Origin: Chloroflexota bacterium
GTDB taxonomy: Bacteria > Chloroflexota > Limnocylindria > P2-11E
Length of the DNA stretch: 21,347 nt
Direction: 5' to 3'
Assembly: GCA_005889445.1 (NCBI GenBank)
Contig: VBGS01000167.1
Location: forward strand, 1-21,347
Below, in pieces: positions 1 to 5,783 of the stretch. Every line of letters starts with the position of its first letter. Within the stretch, counting starts at the first letter, position 1. A program made the position numbers and the translations under genes. The notes below the pieces were generated by a model. It was not told the origin of the DNA. It saw only the letters and a list, made by a program, of their open reading frames with translations, and made no database searches.

Positions 1-378
1 CTGGAAGAGGATGTCCAGACGTTCGAACGCGGTCTGGACACGCCGATCGGTTCCCGGGGGGTCCGCCTGTCGGGCGGCCAGGTTCAGCGCACAGCCGCCG
101 CGCGGGCGTTCGTGCGGCGGCCCGAGCTGCTCGTCGTCGACGACCTCTCGAGCGCGCTTGACGTCGAGACCGAGCGTGTCCTGTGGGACCGGCTCCTCGA
201 AGACCCGCGCCGCGCGACAGTCCTCGCGGTCTCGCACCGCCGGCCCGCCCTTCGCCGTGCCGACCGGATCATCGTGCTGAAGGGAGGCCGCCTCGACGCC
301 GAAGGCTCGCTCGAGGAGGTGCTCTCGACGTCCGAGGAGATGCGGCGGCTCTGGGAACATGAAGCGCTCGCGCGATAG
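1..378 (+). CDS. ABC transporter ATP-binding/permease protein, C-terminal end (partial)
   Basis: This is the C-terminal part of an ABC exporter nucleotide-binding domain, open at the left window edge (frame 1, 125 residues visible). The fragment shows the signature RLSGGQ at residues 22-27, Walker B LLVVDD at 43-48, the D-loop SALD at 51-54 and the H-loop His in VSHR. At the position of the catalytic glutamate after Walker B there is Asp48 (codon at 142-144). In the exporter family this substitution marks the degenerate-site subunit of heterodimeric exporters such as TM287/288 or MdlA/B-type pairs, so a partner subunit with an intact Glu is expected, perhaps encoded upstream outside the window. 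The substrate cannot be inferred. The gene ends 18 bp before the tRNA gene, which runs the opposite way. Confidence 0.9.
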   Translation: MEEDVQTFERGLDTPIGSRGVRLSGGQVQRTAAARAFVRRPELLVVDDLSSALDVETERVLWDRLLEDPRRATVLAVSHRRPALRRADRIIVLKGGRLDAEGSLEEVLSTSEEMRRLWEHEALAR

Positions 379-396
379 GCGACCCCGGAAAAACTG

Positions 397-469
397 AGCC
401 GACGGGCAGACTCGAACTGCCGACCGGCGGTTTACGAAACCGCTGCTCTACCGGCTGAGCTACGTCGGC
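397..469 (-). tRNA. tRNA-Thr (anticodon CGU)
   Basis: Read on the minus strand, the 73-nt sequence folds as a full cloverleaf. It has a 7-bp acceptor stem GCCGACG/CGTCGGC, a D-arm beginning at TAGCTCAGCCGGTAGAGC, an anticodon stem GCGGT/ACCGC with loop TTCGTAA, and a T-arm GGCAG-TTCGAGT-CTGCC. The anticodon CGT reads ACG threonine codons. The discriminator base is T, and no CCA is encoded (CAG follows), so the tail must be added by the CCA-adding enzyme, whose gene lies at 13901-15256. A TTTTT run follows the 3' end almost directly and may help end transcription. Confidence 0.95.
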
Positions 470-569
470 GCCGGCGTGAAGCCAAATTCTCGCACATCAT
501 TTCGGGTCCGCTTGAAACCGAAGAGCATCGTCGAGAACGAGCTGACCTGGCCGCCTTCACGAAGCGGCG

Positions 570-1049
570 CTACTCGGTAGCAGCCTCCGTCGGCGCGCCC
601 TGTGTGAGCTGCTCCTTGAGCTCGGCCATCCGCGTGCCCAGATCCTCGAGCTCGTCCTTTGAGAATGCCCTGCGTACCTTGGGGAACATCTCGCCCTCTT
701 CCTCCTCGAAGGCGTGGTGCTCGATGTTCTCCATCATCACCTTGAACTTGGCGCCCCACTCCTCGGCCTCGAACGGCGTTCGCTCGATCTCCGCTTTCAC
801 CACGTCGACAAAGTGGTGCTCCTCGTACGACTCGGCCACCAGCTCCTCGAGCTTCTTGCTGTCCGCACGCTCCTTCACAGCTGGATAGAAGATCTGCTCC
901 TCGATCTGCTCGTGGACGGTGAGCTCCTGCACGAGCCTGTTGAACAGCTCCTCACGCGTCTTCACGCCTCGCTCGGTCGTCTTCTCGAGCTCGCCCATGA
1001 TCTTCTTTACTTTCTGATGGTCCTGTTCCAGCAGAGTCAATGCGTCCAT
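570..1049 (-). CDS. Hemerythrin-like HHE domain protein
   Basis: The 159-residue protein is a four-helix hemerythrin HHE-domain protein, expected to bind a di-iron centre in the cytoplasm and to sense or buffer O2, NO or iron. Candidate ligands stand at the expected helix positions: His11 (QDHQKV), His46 with Glu50 (TVHEQIEEQIFYP), His78/His79 (EEHHFVD), and His111/His112 with the following acidic run (IEHHAFEEEEGEMFP). The C-terminus after about residue 150 is a short polar tail. The ATG at 1049 has an AAGGAG Shine-Dalgarno 5 nt upstream, so the start is firm. The gene diverges from the MFS gene and is followed on the same strand by tRNA-Thr. The physiological ligand is not determinable from sequence. 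Confidence 0.92.
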   Translation of the reverse strand: MDALTLLEQDHQKVKKIMGELEKTTERGVKTREELFNRLVQELTVHEQIEEQIFYPAVKERADSKKLEELVAESYEEHHFVDVVKAEIERTPFEAEEWGAKFKVMMENIEHHAFEEEEGEMFPKVRRAFSKDELEDLGTRMAELKEQLTQGAPTEAATE

Positions 1050-1103
1050 CGCTGCTCCTTTCCGGCGTCGCCGGCGCGATTCTCGTTACAGACGTAAGCA
1101 ACG

Positions 1104-2357
1104 GTGGTGCCAGTGACACGTCTTCCTCTGCATCGCGACGCCGAGTTCTCGAAGTTGTGGACCGGCTACACCATCGCGCGGCTTGGGAGTCAGGTCACGG
1201 TCCTCGCGCTCCCGCTCACCGCGGTCCTGCTCCTCGGCGCGGGGGCGTTCGAGACTGGCCTGCTCGTCGCGGCTCAGATGGCCCCCGCGGTGATCGCCGG
1301 CCTCTTCATCGGCGTCTGGGTCGATCGGCTGCCGCGGCGCCCGATCCTCATCGTCTCCGACATCGGCAGCGCGATCGTGATCGGCTCCATTCCGCTCGGT
1401 GCCGCGCTCGGGGCGCTCACCCTGGGGCAGCTCTACGTGGTCGCCTTCCTCGGCGGGACCTTCGCGATCGCGACCGAGCTCGCGCGCGGGGCGTTCGTGC
1501 CCTCACTCGTCGGCCGCGACCGTCTGGTCGAAGCGAACAGCCGCCTCCAAGCCTCCAACGCCGTCTCGCAGGTCGCCGGCCCCTCGCTTGGCGGGATCCT
1601 CGTGCAAGCGCTCAGCGCCCCGACGGCCATGCTCGTCGACGCCGCGACCTTCGTCGTTTCAGCGGCGTTCATCGCGACCATCCGAACGAAGGAAGCGCTC
1701 CGTCCACGCGAGAGGGAGCGATCGGTCTGGCACGAGATCGCCGAGGGCCTTCGCTTCCTGTACCGGCATCCGATCCTCTTCCGCTCGACGGTCGCGATCG
1801 CGCTCGCGAACATCGAGTGGTTCGCCGTGCAGGCGGTGATCGTCGTGTACGCGACGCGAGAGCTCGGCCTATCCCCCGCGCTGCTCGGGATCTCGCTTGC
1901 CGCCATCGGCCCGCTCAGCCTCCTCGGCGCCGCGTTCGCCGGACCGCTCATCGCGCGGTGGGGCCTGGGGACGGTGATGATCGCGGCGCTCTTCCTGGAG
2001 ACGCTGAGCCGGCTCCTGCTCCCATTCGCCCGCGGCACGCCGCTCGAGGCAGCTGCCGTCGTCATCGCGTCGCAGGCGCTGCTCGGACTGACGGTCCCGC
2101 TGTGGACGGTGAGCTCGTTCAGCCTCGCGCAGGCGGTCACGCCGGGGCATCTGCTTGGTCGAGTCAATGCCGCGGTCCGTCTCGTCTCGTTCGGGGTCGC
2201 GCCGCCCGCGTCGTTCGGGGCGGGCGTCCTCGCCGACGTCATCGGACTTCGCGCGACCCTCTTCATCGCCGCAGTCCTGGCGGCGATCGCGTTCCTGTAT
2301 CTCCTCGCATCGCCGGTCCGTTCCTTCCGGCAACCGCCTGGATCCGCGGCACACTAG
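1104..2357 (+). CDS. MFS transporter (MFS_3 / EntS-like exporter)
   Basis: The 417-residue polytopic inner-membrane protein belongs to the major facilitator superfamily. Its N-terminus (FSKLWTGYTIARLGSQVTVL) and the motif-A-like loop GVWVDRLPRR at residues 70-79 are typical of the MFS_3 branch, which includes the enterobactin exporter EntS and many uncharacterised drug or siderophore exporters. About 12 hydrophobic segments alternate with short loops, and a longer basic loop lies at residues 195-215 (RTKEALRPRERERS). Three GTG codons (1104, 1107, 1113) could start it and none has a strong Shine-Dalgarno, so the N-terminus is uncertain by a few residues. The next gene starts 27 bp after the stop with a strong Shine-Dalgarno, so the two may be co-transcribed. 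The substrate is unknown. Confidence 0.9.
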   Translation: MVPVTRLPLHRDAEFSKLWTGYTIARLGSQVTVLALPLTAVLLLGAGAFETGLLVAAQMAPAVIAGLFIGVWVDRLPRRPILIVSDIGSAIVIGSIPLGAALGALTLGQLYVVAFLGGTFAIATELARGAFVPSLVGRDRLVEANSRLQASNAVSQVAGPSLGGILVQALSAPTAMLVDAATFVVSAAFIATIRTKEALRPRERERSVWHEIAEGLRFLYRHPILFRSTVAIALANIEWFAVQAVIVVYATRELGLSPALLGISLAAIGPLSLLGAAFAGPLIARWGLGTVMIAALFLETLSRLLLPFARGTPLEAAAVVIASQALLGLTVPLWTVSSFSLAQAVTPGHLLGRVNAAVRLVSFGVAPPASFGAGVLADVIGLRATLFIAAVLAAIAFLYLLASPVRSFRQPPGSAAH

Positions 2358-2384
2358 GACCGATCGCTCTCAGGGGAGGTGCCA

Positions 2385-2849
2385 GTGGGCGAGCCGATCG
2401 AGATCGTGCAGCTCGAGGCGCAGCGCACCGCGACCATCAGACGCACGGTGCCGCGAAGCGGCCTCGGCGCGTTCTTCGCCGAGGTCACGCCCACGCTCAT
2501 CGCGACGATCGCGGCTCAGGGCGCGACCCCTGCCGGGCCTCCGTACGGGCGCTACTACAACGGCGACCCCGCCGCCTTCGACACGGAGGCGGGTATCCCT
2601 TTCAGCGGGGCCGTCAACGCGACCGGCGAGATCCGCGTTGCGGAGCTGCCGGCGGGTAGGGCCGCCAAGACGGTGCACGTCGGGCCCTATGACTCACTAC
2701 CGTCCGAGTACCCGCGGATCGAAACGTGGCTCAAGGAACAGGGTGAAGTCCCGGGCGTCGGTCCCTGGGAGTCGTACGTCGATGACAACCGAACGACGCC
2801 ACCCGATCGGCTGCGGACCGAGGTCTACTGGCCCATCGATCGTCGCTGA
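2385..2849 (+). CDS. GyrI-like / AraC effector-binding domain protein
   Basis: The protein is a stand-alone GyrI-like small-molecule-binding domain, the fold used as the effector domain of BmrR/Rob-type regulators and by the gyrase inhibitor GyrI. Diagnostic segments are GPPYGRYYN (51-59), the second-repeat core AELPAGRAAKTVHVGPY (86-102), RIETWLKEQG (111-120) and the C-terminal TPPDRLRTEVYWPID. There is no DNA-binding helix-turn-helix, so it probably binds a ligand alone. A GTG at 2379 overlaps the Shine-Dalgarno AGGGGAGG (2372-2379), so the GTG at 2385, 5 nt downstream of it, is the better start (154 residues). Lying behind an exporter gene, it may help handle the exported compound; that is inference. 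Its last 25 bp overlap the 3' end of the convergent gene. Confidence 0.88.
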   Translation: MGEPIEIVQLEAQRTATIRRTVPRSGLGAFFAEVTPTLIATIAAQGATPAGPPYGRYYNGDPAAFDTEAGIPFSGAVNATGEIRVAELPAGRAAKTVHVGPYDSLPSEYPRIETWLKEQGEVPGVGPWESYVDDNRTTPPDRLRTEVYWPIDRR

Positions 2850-3331
2850 GCTAACGCGCCCACCACGCGCTCGAGGTGACGTTCACGGTGTCCGCGCGCG
2901 TGACCGATGAGGTCGTTCGGCCACTGCGGCGAGCGAGGCGGATCGCGGAAATACTCGTCCGGCTTCGCGCGGAGCGCGCGAACGATGTCGCGATGCACCG
3001 AGCGGTGATAGGCGACGACCGCGCGCGCCGGTCGATCGTGCCAGCGCTCGTACAGGATCCGATTCTTGCGGTCGATCGGCTGACCGCGCAGGGCCGCGTC
3101 GGAGGCCTCGCGGCGCACGCCACGGAGGGCCTGCCGCTTCCATTCCACGATGTGGGCGAGAGCGTCCTTGCCGAGCCAGCGCTCGCGCGCGATCCGCGCG
3201 CGCGCCCCGAAGCCTGGGACCGGCCGGCGGAGTCCCGTCTCGCCGAGCTTTCGTACGACGCGATCGAGGGCGCGGTACTCCGCTTGTACGCGAGCGATGG
3301 TCTCGCGCTTGGTGTGGCGCACTTTCACCAC
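2825..3331 (-). CDS. ClbS/DfsB-like (DUF1706, DinB-type four-helix) protein
   Basis: The 168-residue protein resembles the ClbS/DfsB (DUF1706) family within the DinB-like four-helix-bundle superfamily. Supporting features are the N-terminal helix KRETIARVQAEYRALDRVV, the family-like W-x-x-KDALAHIVEWKR segment around residues 52-65, the NRILYERWHDRPARAVVAYHRSVHRDIVRAL stretch, and a C-terminal HARGHRERHLERVV helix with possible metal or acid-base histidines. ClbS is a cyclopropane hydrolase giving colibactin resistance, but most relatives have no known substrate, so no activity is claimed. The start is GTG at 3331 (a second GTG follows at once) with no clear Shine-Dalgarno. It lies head-to-head, 11 bp from the next gene, and overlaps the convergent GyrI-like gene by 25 bp at its 3' end. 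Confidence 0.75.
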   Translation of the reverse strand: MVKVRHTKRETIARVQAEYRALDRVVRKLGETGLRRPVPGFGARARIARERWLGKDALAHIVEWKRQALRGVRREASDAALRGQPIDRKNRILYERWHDRPARAVVAYHRSVHRDIVRALRAKPDEYFRDPPRSPQWPNDLIGHARGHRERHLERVVGALAQRRSMGQ

Positions 3332-3342
3332 AGAATGTCGCT

Positions 3343-3942
3343 GTGAGCCTCCCGTTCACTCCAGCGGAGCTGCGTAGGCTCCGTTCGCTCCGGACGCCGC
3401 ACGGCATCCAGCTGTTCCTCGACACGATGCCATACCACCTCGCGACGACCGCGTGGTCGCCGCGCCGCGTTCTTCGCGAGCGGACCGCGCACTGCCTCGA
3501 GGCGGCGATCTTCGCTGCCGCCGCCCTGCGCGCGATCGGCTTTCCGCCGCTGCTTGCCGACCTCGAGGCCGAGCACGACACCGACCATGTCATCGCGGTC
3601 TTCCGCGTCGCGGGACTCTGGGGCGCGGTCGCCAAATCCAACTACGCGTTCCTCGAATATCGCGAGCCGATCCACCGCACGCTCCGCGAGCTCGCGATCA
3701 GCTATTTCCCCGCCTATTTCAACTTGCGGCGCGCACGGACGCTTCGCACCTACTCGCGGCCGGTCGATCTGAGCCGCTTCGACGCGCGCGGCTGGATGAC
3801 CACGGAGAAGAGCGTCTGGTACATCCCGGAGTACCTCCTGACGATCGGCCATACGCGGTTCGTCCCGAAGGCTGTGGCGAAACGCCTCACCAGGCTCGAG
3901 GAGCGCACCTGGAAGGCGGGACTCGTCGGGCACCGCTGGTGA
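3343..3942 (+). CDS. Conserved protein with transglutaminase-like Cys-His core
   Basis: This 199-residue protein is not assignable to a characterised enzyme. A transglutaminase-like papain-fold core is suggested by an invariant-looking RERTAHCLEAA segment with Cys51, followed about 30 residues later by DTDHVIAVFR with His82, and then WGAVAKSNYAFLEYREPI. This Cys-then-His order and spacing matches the nucleophile and general base of that fold. The C-terminal half (SYFPAYFN, TLRTYSRPVDLSRFD, VWYIPEYL) looks conserved but has no named motif. There is no signal peptide, so it is probably cytoplasmic. GTG at 3343 is the start. CAGAAT (3331-3336) lies exactly 6 nt upstream, as in leaderless promoters, and no Shine-Dalgarno is seen. 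The gene ends 1 bp from the convergent endonuclease gene. Confidence 0.7.
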   Translation: MSLPFTPAELRRLRSLRTPHGIQLFLDTMPYHLATTAWSPRRVLRERTAHCLEAAIFAAAALRAIGFPPLLADLEAEHDTDHVIAVFRVAGLWGAVAKSNYAFLEYREPIHRTLRELAISYFPAYFNLRRARTLRTYSRPVDLSRFDARGWMTTEKSVWYIPEYLLTIGHTRFVPKAVAKRLTRLEERTWKAGLVGHRW

Positions 3943-3943
3943 G

Positions 3944-4615
3944 CTAGCGCGCGTCGGTCACACCGACACGTGGACAGAGCGTCGCGAGGACGCACTCGGA
4001 GCAGCGCGGCCGGAGGGCCACGCACACCGCGCGGCCGTGCCGGATGAGGTTCATGTGCAGCTCGTACATCTGCTCCGGCGGCACGGTCGCTTGGAATTCC
4101 GCCTGCACGGCGACCGCGCCTGCGCGCGGCGACACCAGACCGAGCCGCCTCGCGACCCGATGGACGTGCGTGTCGACCGGGAAGTACGGGCGGTCGAGCG
4201 AGAAGAGCAGGACGCACGCGGCGGTCTTCGGACCGACGCCGGGAAGCGCGACGAGCGTGTCCCACAGCTTGGGGTCCGGCATGCCCGTGAACGTCCGCTC
4301 ATCGAGCGTCACGCCGCTCTCGCGGACTCCCCGCAGCATCGCTCGGATCCGCACCGCCTTCGTCGGGCCGAGACCCCCGCGACGGATCGCCCGCGCGAGC
4401 GCCGGCAGCGGCGCGTCCGCGACATCGTCCCATGTCGTGAATCGACGACGGAGATCCGCGTAGGCGCGGTCGCGGTTGGTATCGCTGGTGTGCTGGGACA
4501 GCACCGTCAGCACCAGCTCGTCGATGGGCGGAAGGTGTCGAGGTGGTGGCGGTGTGCCATACGCCTTCGCGAGGCGCCGCGAGATCGCGCCAAGCCGTCG
4601 GCGATCCACCGGCAC
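3944..4615 (-). CDS. Endonuclease III family DNA glycosylase/lyase (first copy)
   Basis: The 223-residue HhH-GPD protein is predicted to be a base-excision DNA glycosylase/AP lyase acting on oxidised pyrimidines. The helix-hairpin-helix LPGVGPKTA ends in the catalytic Lys130, and the activating Asp148 is in VDTHVHRV. The 4Fe-4S ligands are Cys198, Cys205, Cys208 and Cys214 in the canonical C-x6-C-x2-C-x5-C spacing. The segment LSQHTSDTNRDRAY (40-52) replaces the usual LSAQTTD of classic Nth, so this is a divergent subfamily whose substrate range may differ. The start is GTG at 4615 (another GTG at 4609) with a weak Shine-Dalgarno. It diverges from the redox-stress sigma gene across 54 bp that contain a SigR-type promoter facing the other way. 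A second, distinct Nth homologue is at 6085-6843. Confidence 0.9.
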   Translation of the reverse strand: MPVDRRRLGAISRRLAKAYGTPPPPRHLPPIDELVLTVLSQHTSDTNRDRAYADLRRRFTTWDDVADAPLPALARAIRRGGLGPTKAVRIRAMLRGVRESGVTLDERTFTGMPDPKLWDTLVALPGVGPKTAACVLLFSLDRPYFPVDTHVHRVARRLGLVSPRAGAVAVQAEFQATVPPEQMYELHMNLIRHGRAVCVALRPRCSECVLATLCPRVGVTDAR

Positions 4616-4627
4616 TGGAGCCTATCG

Positions 4628-4653
4628 GGAATGGCCGGAATCGCTCGAACGTT
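4628..4653 (+). promoter_or_regulatory. SigR-type promoter upstream of the sigma gene
   Basis: GGAAT at 4628-4632 is followed by exactly 18 nt and then GTT at 4651-4653. This is the published consensus for the redox-stress sigma factor SigR of Streptomyces (GGAAT-N18-GTT). It sits 17 nt before the GTG of the SigR-like gene, which predicts positive autoregulation and a very short leader. A second GGAAT at 4637 does not have a GTT at the right distance. The match is seen directly; its use by this sigma factor is inferred. Confidence 0.75.
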
Positions 4654-4669
4654 GGGATAAAGTGACCGG

Positions 4670-5248
4670 GTGGCGCAAGATGCGTTCGAAACGGAGGCGC
4701 TGTCGTATATCGACCCTCTGTATCGGACAGCGCTCCGGATGACGCGGTCGGAGGCTGACGCGGAGGATCTGGTGCAGGAGACCTACATCCGTGCGCTCCG
4801 GTTTCGCGAGCAGTTCGCGGCAGGAACGAACATGAAGGCGTGGCTATTCCGGATCCTGACGAACACGTTCATCAACGCGTACCGGAAGCGCTCGCGTACA
4901 CCGGAGACGACGGAGCTCGACGACGTCGATGAGTTTTCGCTCTACCGGCGGATGTCGACCGAGCGGGCGGCGTCAAGCTCGCCCGACCCGGAGCGCGAGT
5001 TCCTCGACGGGATCGTCTCGAGCGAGGTGACCGACGCCCTGGAGGACCTCCCGGAGAAGTTCCGTACGACCGTCCTTCTGGACGTGGAGGGCTTCTCCTA
5101 CAAGGAGATCGCCGAGATGCTGGGCATTCCGATCGGCACGGTCATGTCCCGACTTCACCGTGGCCGGAAGTTCCTGCAGCAGCGGCTGTACGACCTCGCG
5201 CGCGAGCGCGGGATCGCCGCGGTTCGAACCGCGCCGCGGACGGAGTGA
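4670..5248 (+). CDS. sigR: ECF RNA polymerase sigma factor, SigR/SigH-like
   Basis: The 192-residue protein has the two-domain layout of ECF sigma factors. Region 2 spans about residues 15-76, with DAEDLVQETYIRALRF (30-45) and the MKAWLFRILTNTFINAYRKR segment for -10 recognition. Region 4 spans about 119-172, with the helix-turn-helix SYKEIAEMLGIPIGTVMSRL that contacts the -35 element. The NTFINAYRKR and GIPIGTVMSRLHRGRK segments are typical of the SigR/SigH thiol-oxidative-stress group, and this fits the RsrA-like anti-sigma gene 11 bp downstream. It should direct core RNA polymerase to GGAAT/GTT promoters, including its own at 4628-4653. The start is GTG at 4670. The linker 79-118 is acidic and Ser-rich. 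Downstream targets are unknown but may include thiol-redox and repair genes. Confidence 0.88.
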   Translation: MAQDAFETEALSYIDPLYRTALRMTRSEADAEDLVQETYIRALRFREQFAAGTNMKAWLFRILTNTFINAYRKRSRTPETTELDDVDEFSLYRRMSTERAASSSPDPEREFLDGIVSSEVTDALEDLPEKFRTTVLLDVEGFSYKEIAEMLGIPIGTVMSRLHRGRKFLQQRLYDLARERGIAAVRTAPRTE

Positions 5249-5259
5249 GGAGAGAAGCG

Positions 5260-5502
5260 ATGGACTGCGACGACTGCCTCGACAAGCTCTACACCTTCCT
5301 CGACAAGGAGCTCGCTCCCACGGAGCGGACCGCGGTCGCGCAGCATCTCTCCGACTGTGGCGACTGCGAAGACAACTTTGGCTTCGAGGAGCGCTTTCTA
5401 GAGGTCCTTCGCGACTGCGGAACGGCGGATATCGCCCCGAGGGAGCTTCGCGAGCGAGTCGCGGAGCGTCTTCGACGCACGCCACCGCCGCCGACGCTCT
5501 GA
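5260..5502 (+). CDS. rsrA: RsrA-like zinc-binding redox anti-sigma factor
   Basis: The 80-residue protein is a ZAS-family anti-sigma factor that should hold the upstream sigma inactive under reducing conditions. The zinc motif is H29-x3-C33-x2-C36, with Cys3 exactly 26 residues before His29. This is the same spacing as Cys11-His37-Cys41-Cys44 in Streptomyces RsrA, as I recall that protein. Cys53 aligns with the RsrA cysteine after its KR, and Cys6 is an extra cysteine. In RsrA, oxidation forms a disulfide that expels zinc and frees SigR. A GTG overlapping the sigma stop at 5245 is possible, but ATG 5260 has GAGGAG 7 nt upstream and puts Cys3 in register, so I chose it. It forms an operon with the sigma gene. 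Confidence 0.88.
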   Translation: MDCDDCLDKLYTFLDKELAPTERTAVAQHLSDCGDCEDNFGFEERFLEVLRDCGTADIAPRELRERVAERLRRTPPPPTL

Positions 5503-5522
5503 GGTCGTTCACGGTTTCGTTG

Positions 5523-5555
5523 TTGACATTTTCGACGTGAGTGTGTCTATATAAC
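5523..5555 (+). promoter_or_regulatory. Strong housekeeping-type promoter for the micropeptide unit
   Basis: A perfect -35 TTGACA (5523-5528) is followed by the AT-rich TCTATATAAC at 5546-5555. The -10 could be TCTATA (17-nt spacer), TATATA (19-nt) or TATAAC (21-nt). Such an AT-rich patch stands out in this GC-rich window. It lies downstream of the anti-sigma stop, so the following unit can be expressed independently at a high level. The exact -10 is uncertain. Confidence 0.7.
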
Positions 5556-5561
5556 CCCACA

Positions 5562-5591
5562 ATGCGTGGCCAGGAGGAGGTGATCCACTGA
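5562..5591 (+). CDS. Possible 9-residue leader ORF overlapping the micropeptide start
   Basis: An ATG at 5562 opens MRGQEEVIH, ending in a TGA (5589-5591) that shares its last base with the micropeptide ATG (TGATG). The ATG lies exactly 6 nt after TATAAC, which would suit leaderless initiation. The micropeptide's Shine-Dalgarno is embedded in this frame. The arrangement allows translational coupling, but an ORF this short can easily arise by chance because the Shine-Dalgarno sequence fixes much of it. There is no direct evidence of translation. Confidence 0.25.
   Translation: MRGQEEVIH
5575..5586 (+). promoter_or_regulatory. Extended Shine-Dalgarno, 12-nt match to 16S rRNA tail
   Basis: AGGAGGTGATCC is the exact complement of the conserved 3' end of bacterial 16S rRNA (GGATCACCTCCT). 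The GGAGG core ends 10 nt before the ATG at 5591. Most genes in this window have 4-7 nt matches, so this site is exceptional. It predicts very strong ribosome recruitment, or possibly ribosome stalling or trapping. Confidence 0.75.
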
Positions 5592-5638
5592 TGCCGGCAA
5601 AGAAGAAGGCGAAGAAGTCCTCGAAGAAGAAGCACTAG
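5591..5638 (+). CDS. Lysine-rich 15-residue micropeptide
   Basis: The ORF encodes MPAKKKAKKSSKKKH: 8 of 15 residues are lysine, there are two adjacent serines, and no aromatic or acidic residues. It resembles short versions of the basic tails of histone H1-like and HU-like proteins (the AKKKAKK pattern), which bind nucleic acid, but it is too short for any fold and no family is claimed. Expression signals are strong: consensus promoter, a 12-nt Shine-Dalgarno, ATG start, TAG stop, and a perfect intrinsic terminator 12 nt after the stop. It is downstream of sigR-rsrA but has its own promoter. Possible roles include nucleoid or RNA binding, ribosome association, or a regulatory ORF in a small RNA. 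Translation is likely from the signals; function is unknown. Confidence 0.6.
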   Translation: MPAKKKAKKSSKKKH

Positions 5639-5649
5639 AGTCCGTTTGT

Positions 5650-5679
5650 GCGACGACGAAAGTCGTCGCTCTTTCGTTC
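5650..5679 (+). terminator. Rho-independent terminator 1 of the micropeptide unit
   Basis: There is a perfect 8-bp stem GCGACGAC/GTCGTCGC (5650-5657 with 5662-5669) closed by a GAAA tetraloop, followed by the T-rich TCTTTCGTTC. A GNRA loop on a perfect GC-rich stem is very stable. Confidence 0.85.
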
Positions 5680-5706
5680 ACGAGTCCGACACCTTTCGCG
5701 AACCCG

Positions 5707-5742
5707 CCGATCCGCGTAGGCCTCGCGGATCGGTTTTCTTTT
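5707..5742 (+). terminator. Rho-independent terminator 2, in tandem
   Basis: There is a perfect 10-bp stem CCGATCCGCG/CGCGGATCGG (5707-5716 with 5724-5733) with a 7-nt loop TAGGCCT and the U-tract TTTTCTTTT (5734-5742). It is only 37 bp beyond the first terminator and points the same way, so it acts as a backup stop that insulates the next gene from a strongly transcribed unit. Confidence 0.88.
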
Positions 5743-5783
5743 CCCCCGACGTCATCCCTCTGACCGTTTAGTACGCTCGCCCG

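Noticed and set aside
1433..2266. Long minus-strand open frame opposite the MFS gene
   Set aside because: Arg/Ser/Pro-rich translation with no domain; a GC-rich shadow of the clearly membrane-like plus-strand protein.
2876..3346. Plus-strand open frame of 156 codons opposite the ClbS/DfsB-like gene
   Set aside because: No recognisable motifs, whereas the minus-strand reading has the family W-x-x-KDALAHIVEW segment.
5650..5742. The two perfect hairpins considered as a CRISPR-like or mobile-element repeat pair
   Set aside because: The stems differ in sequence and each is followed by a U-tract, so they are tandem intrinsic terminators.
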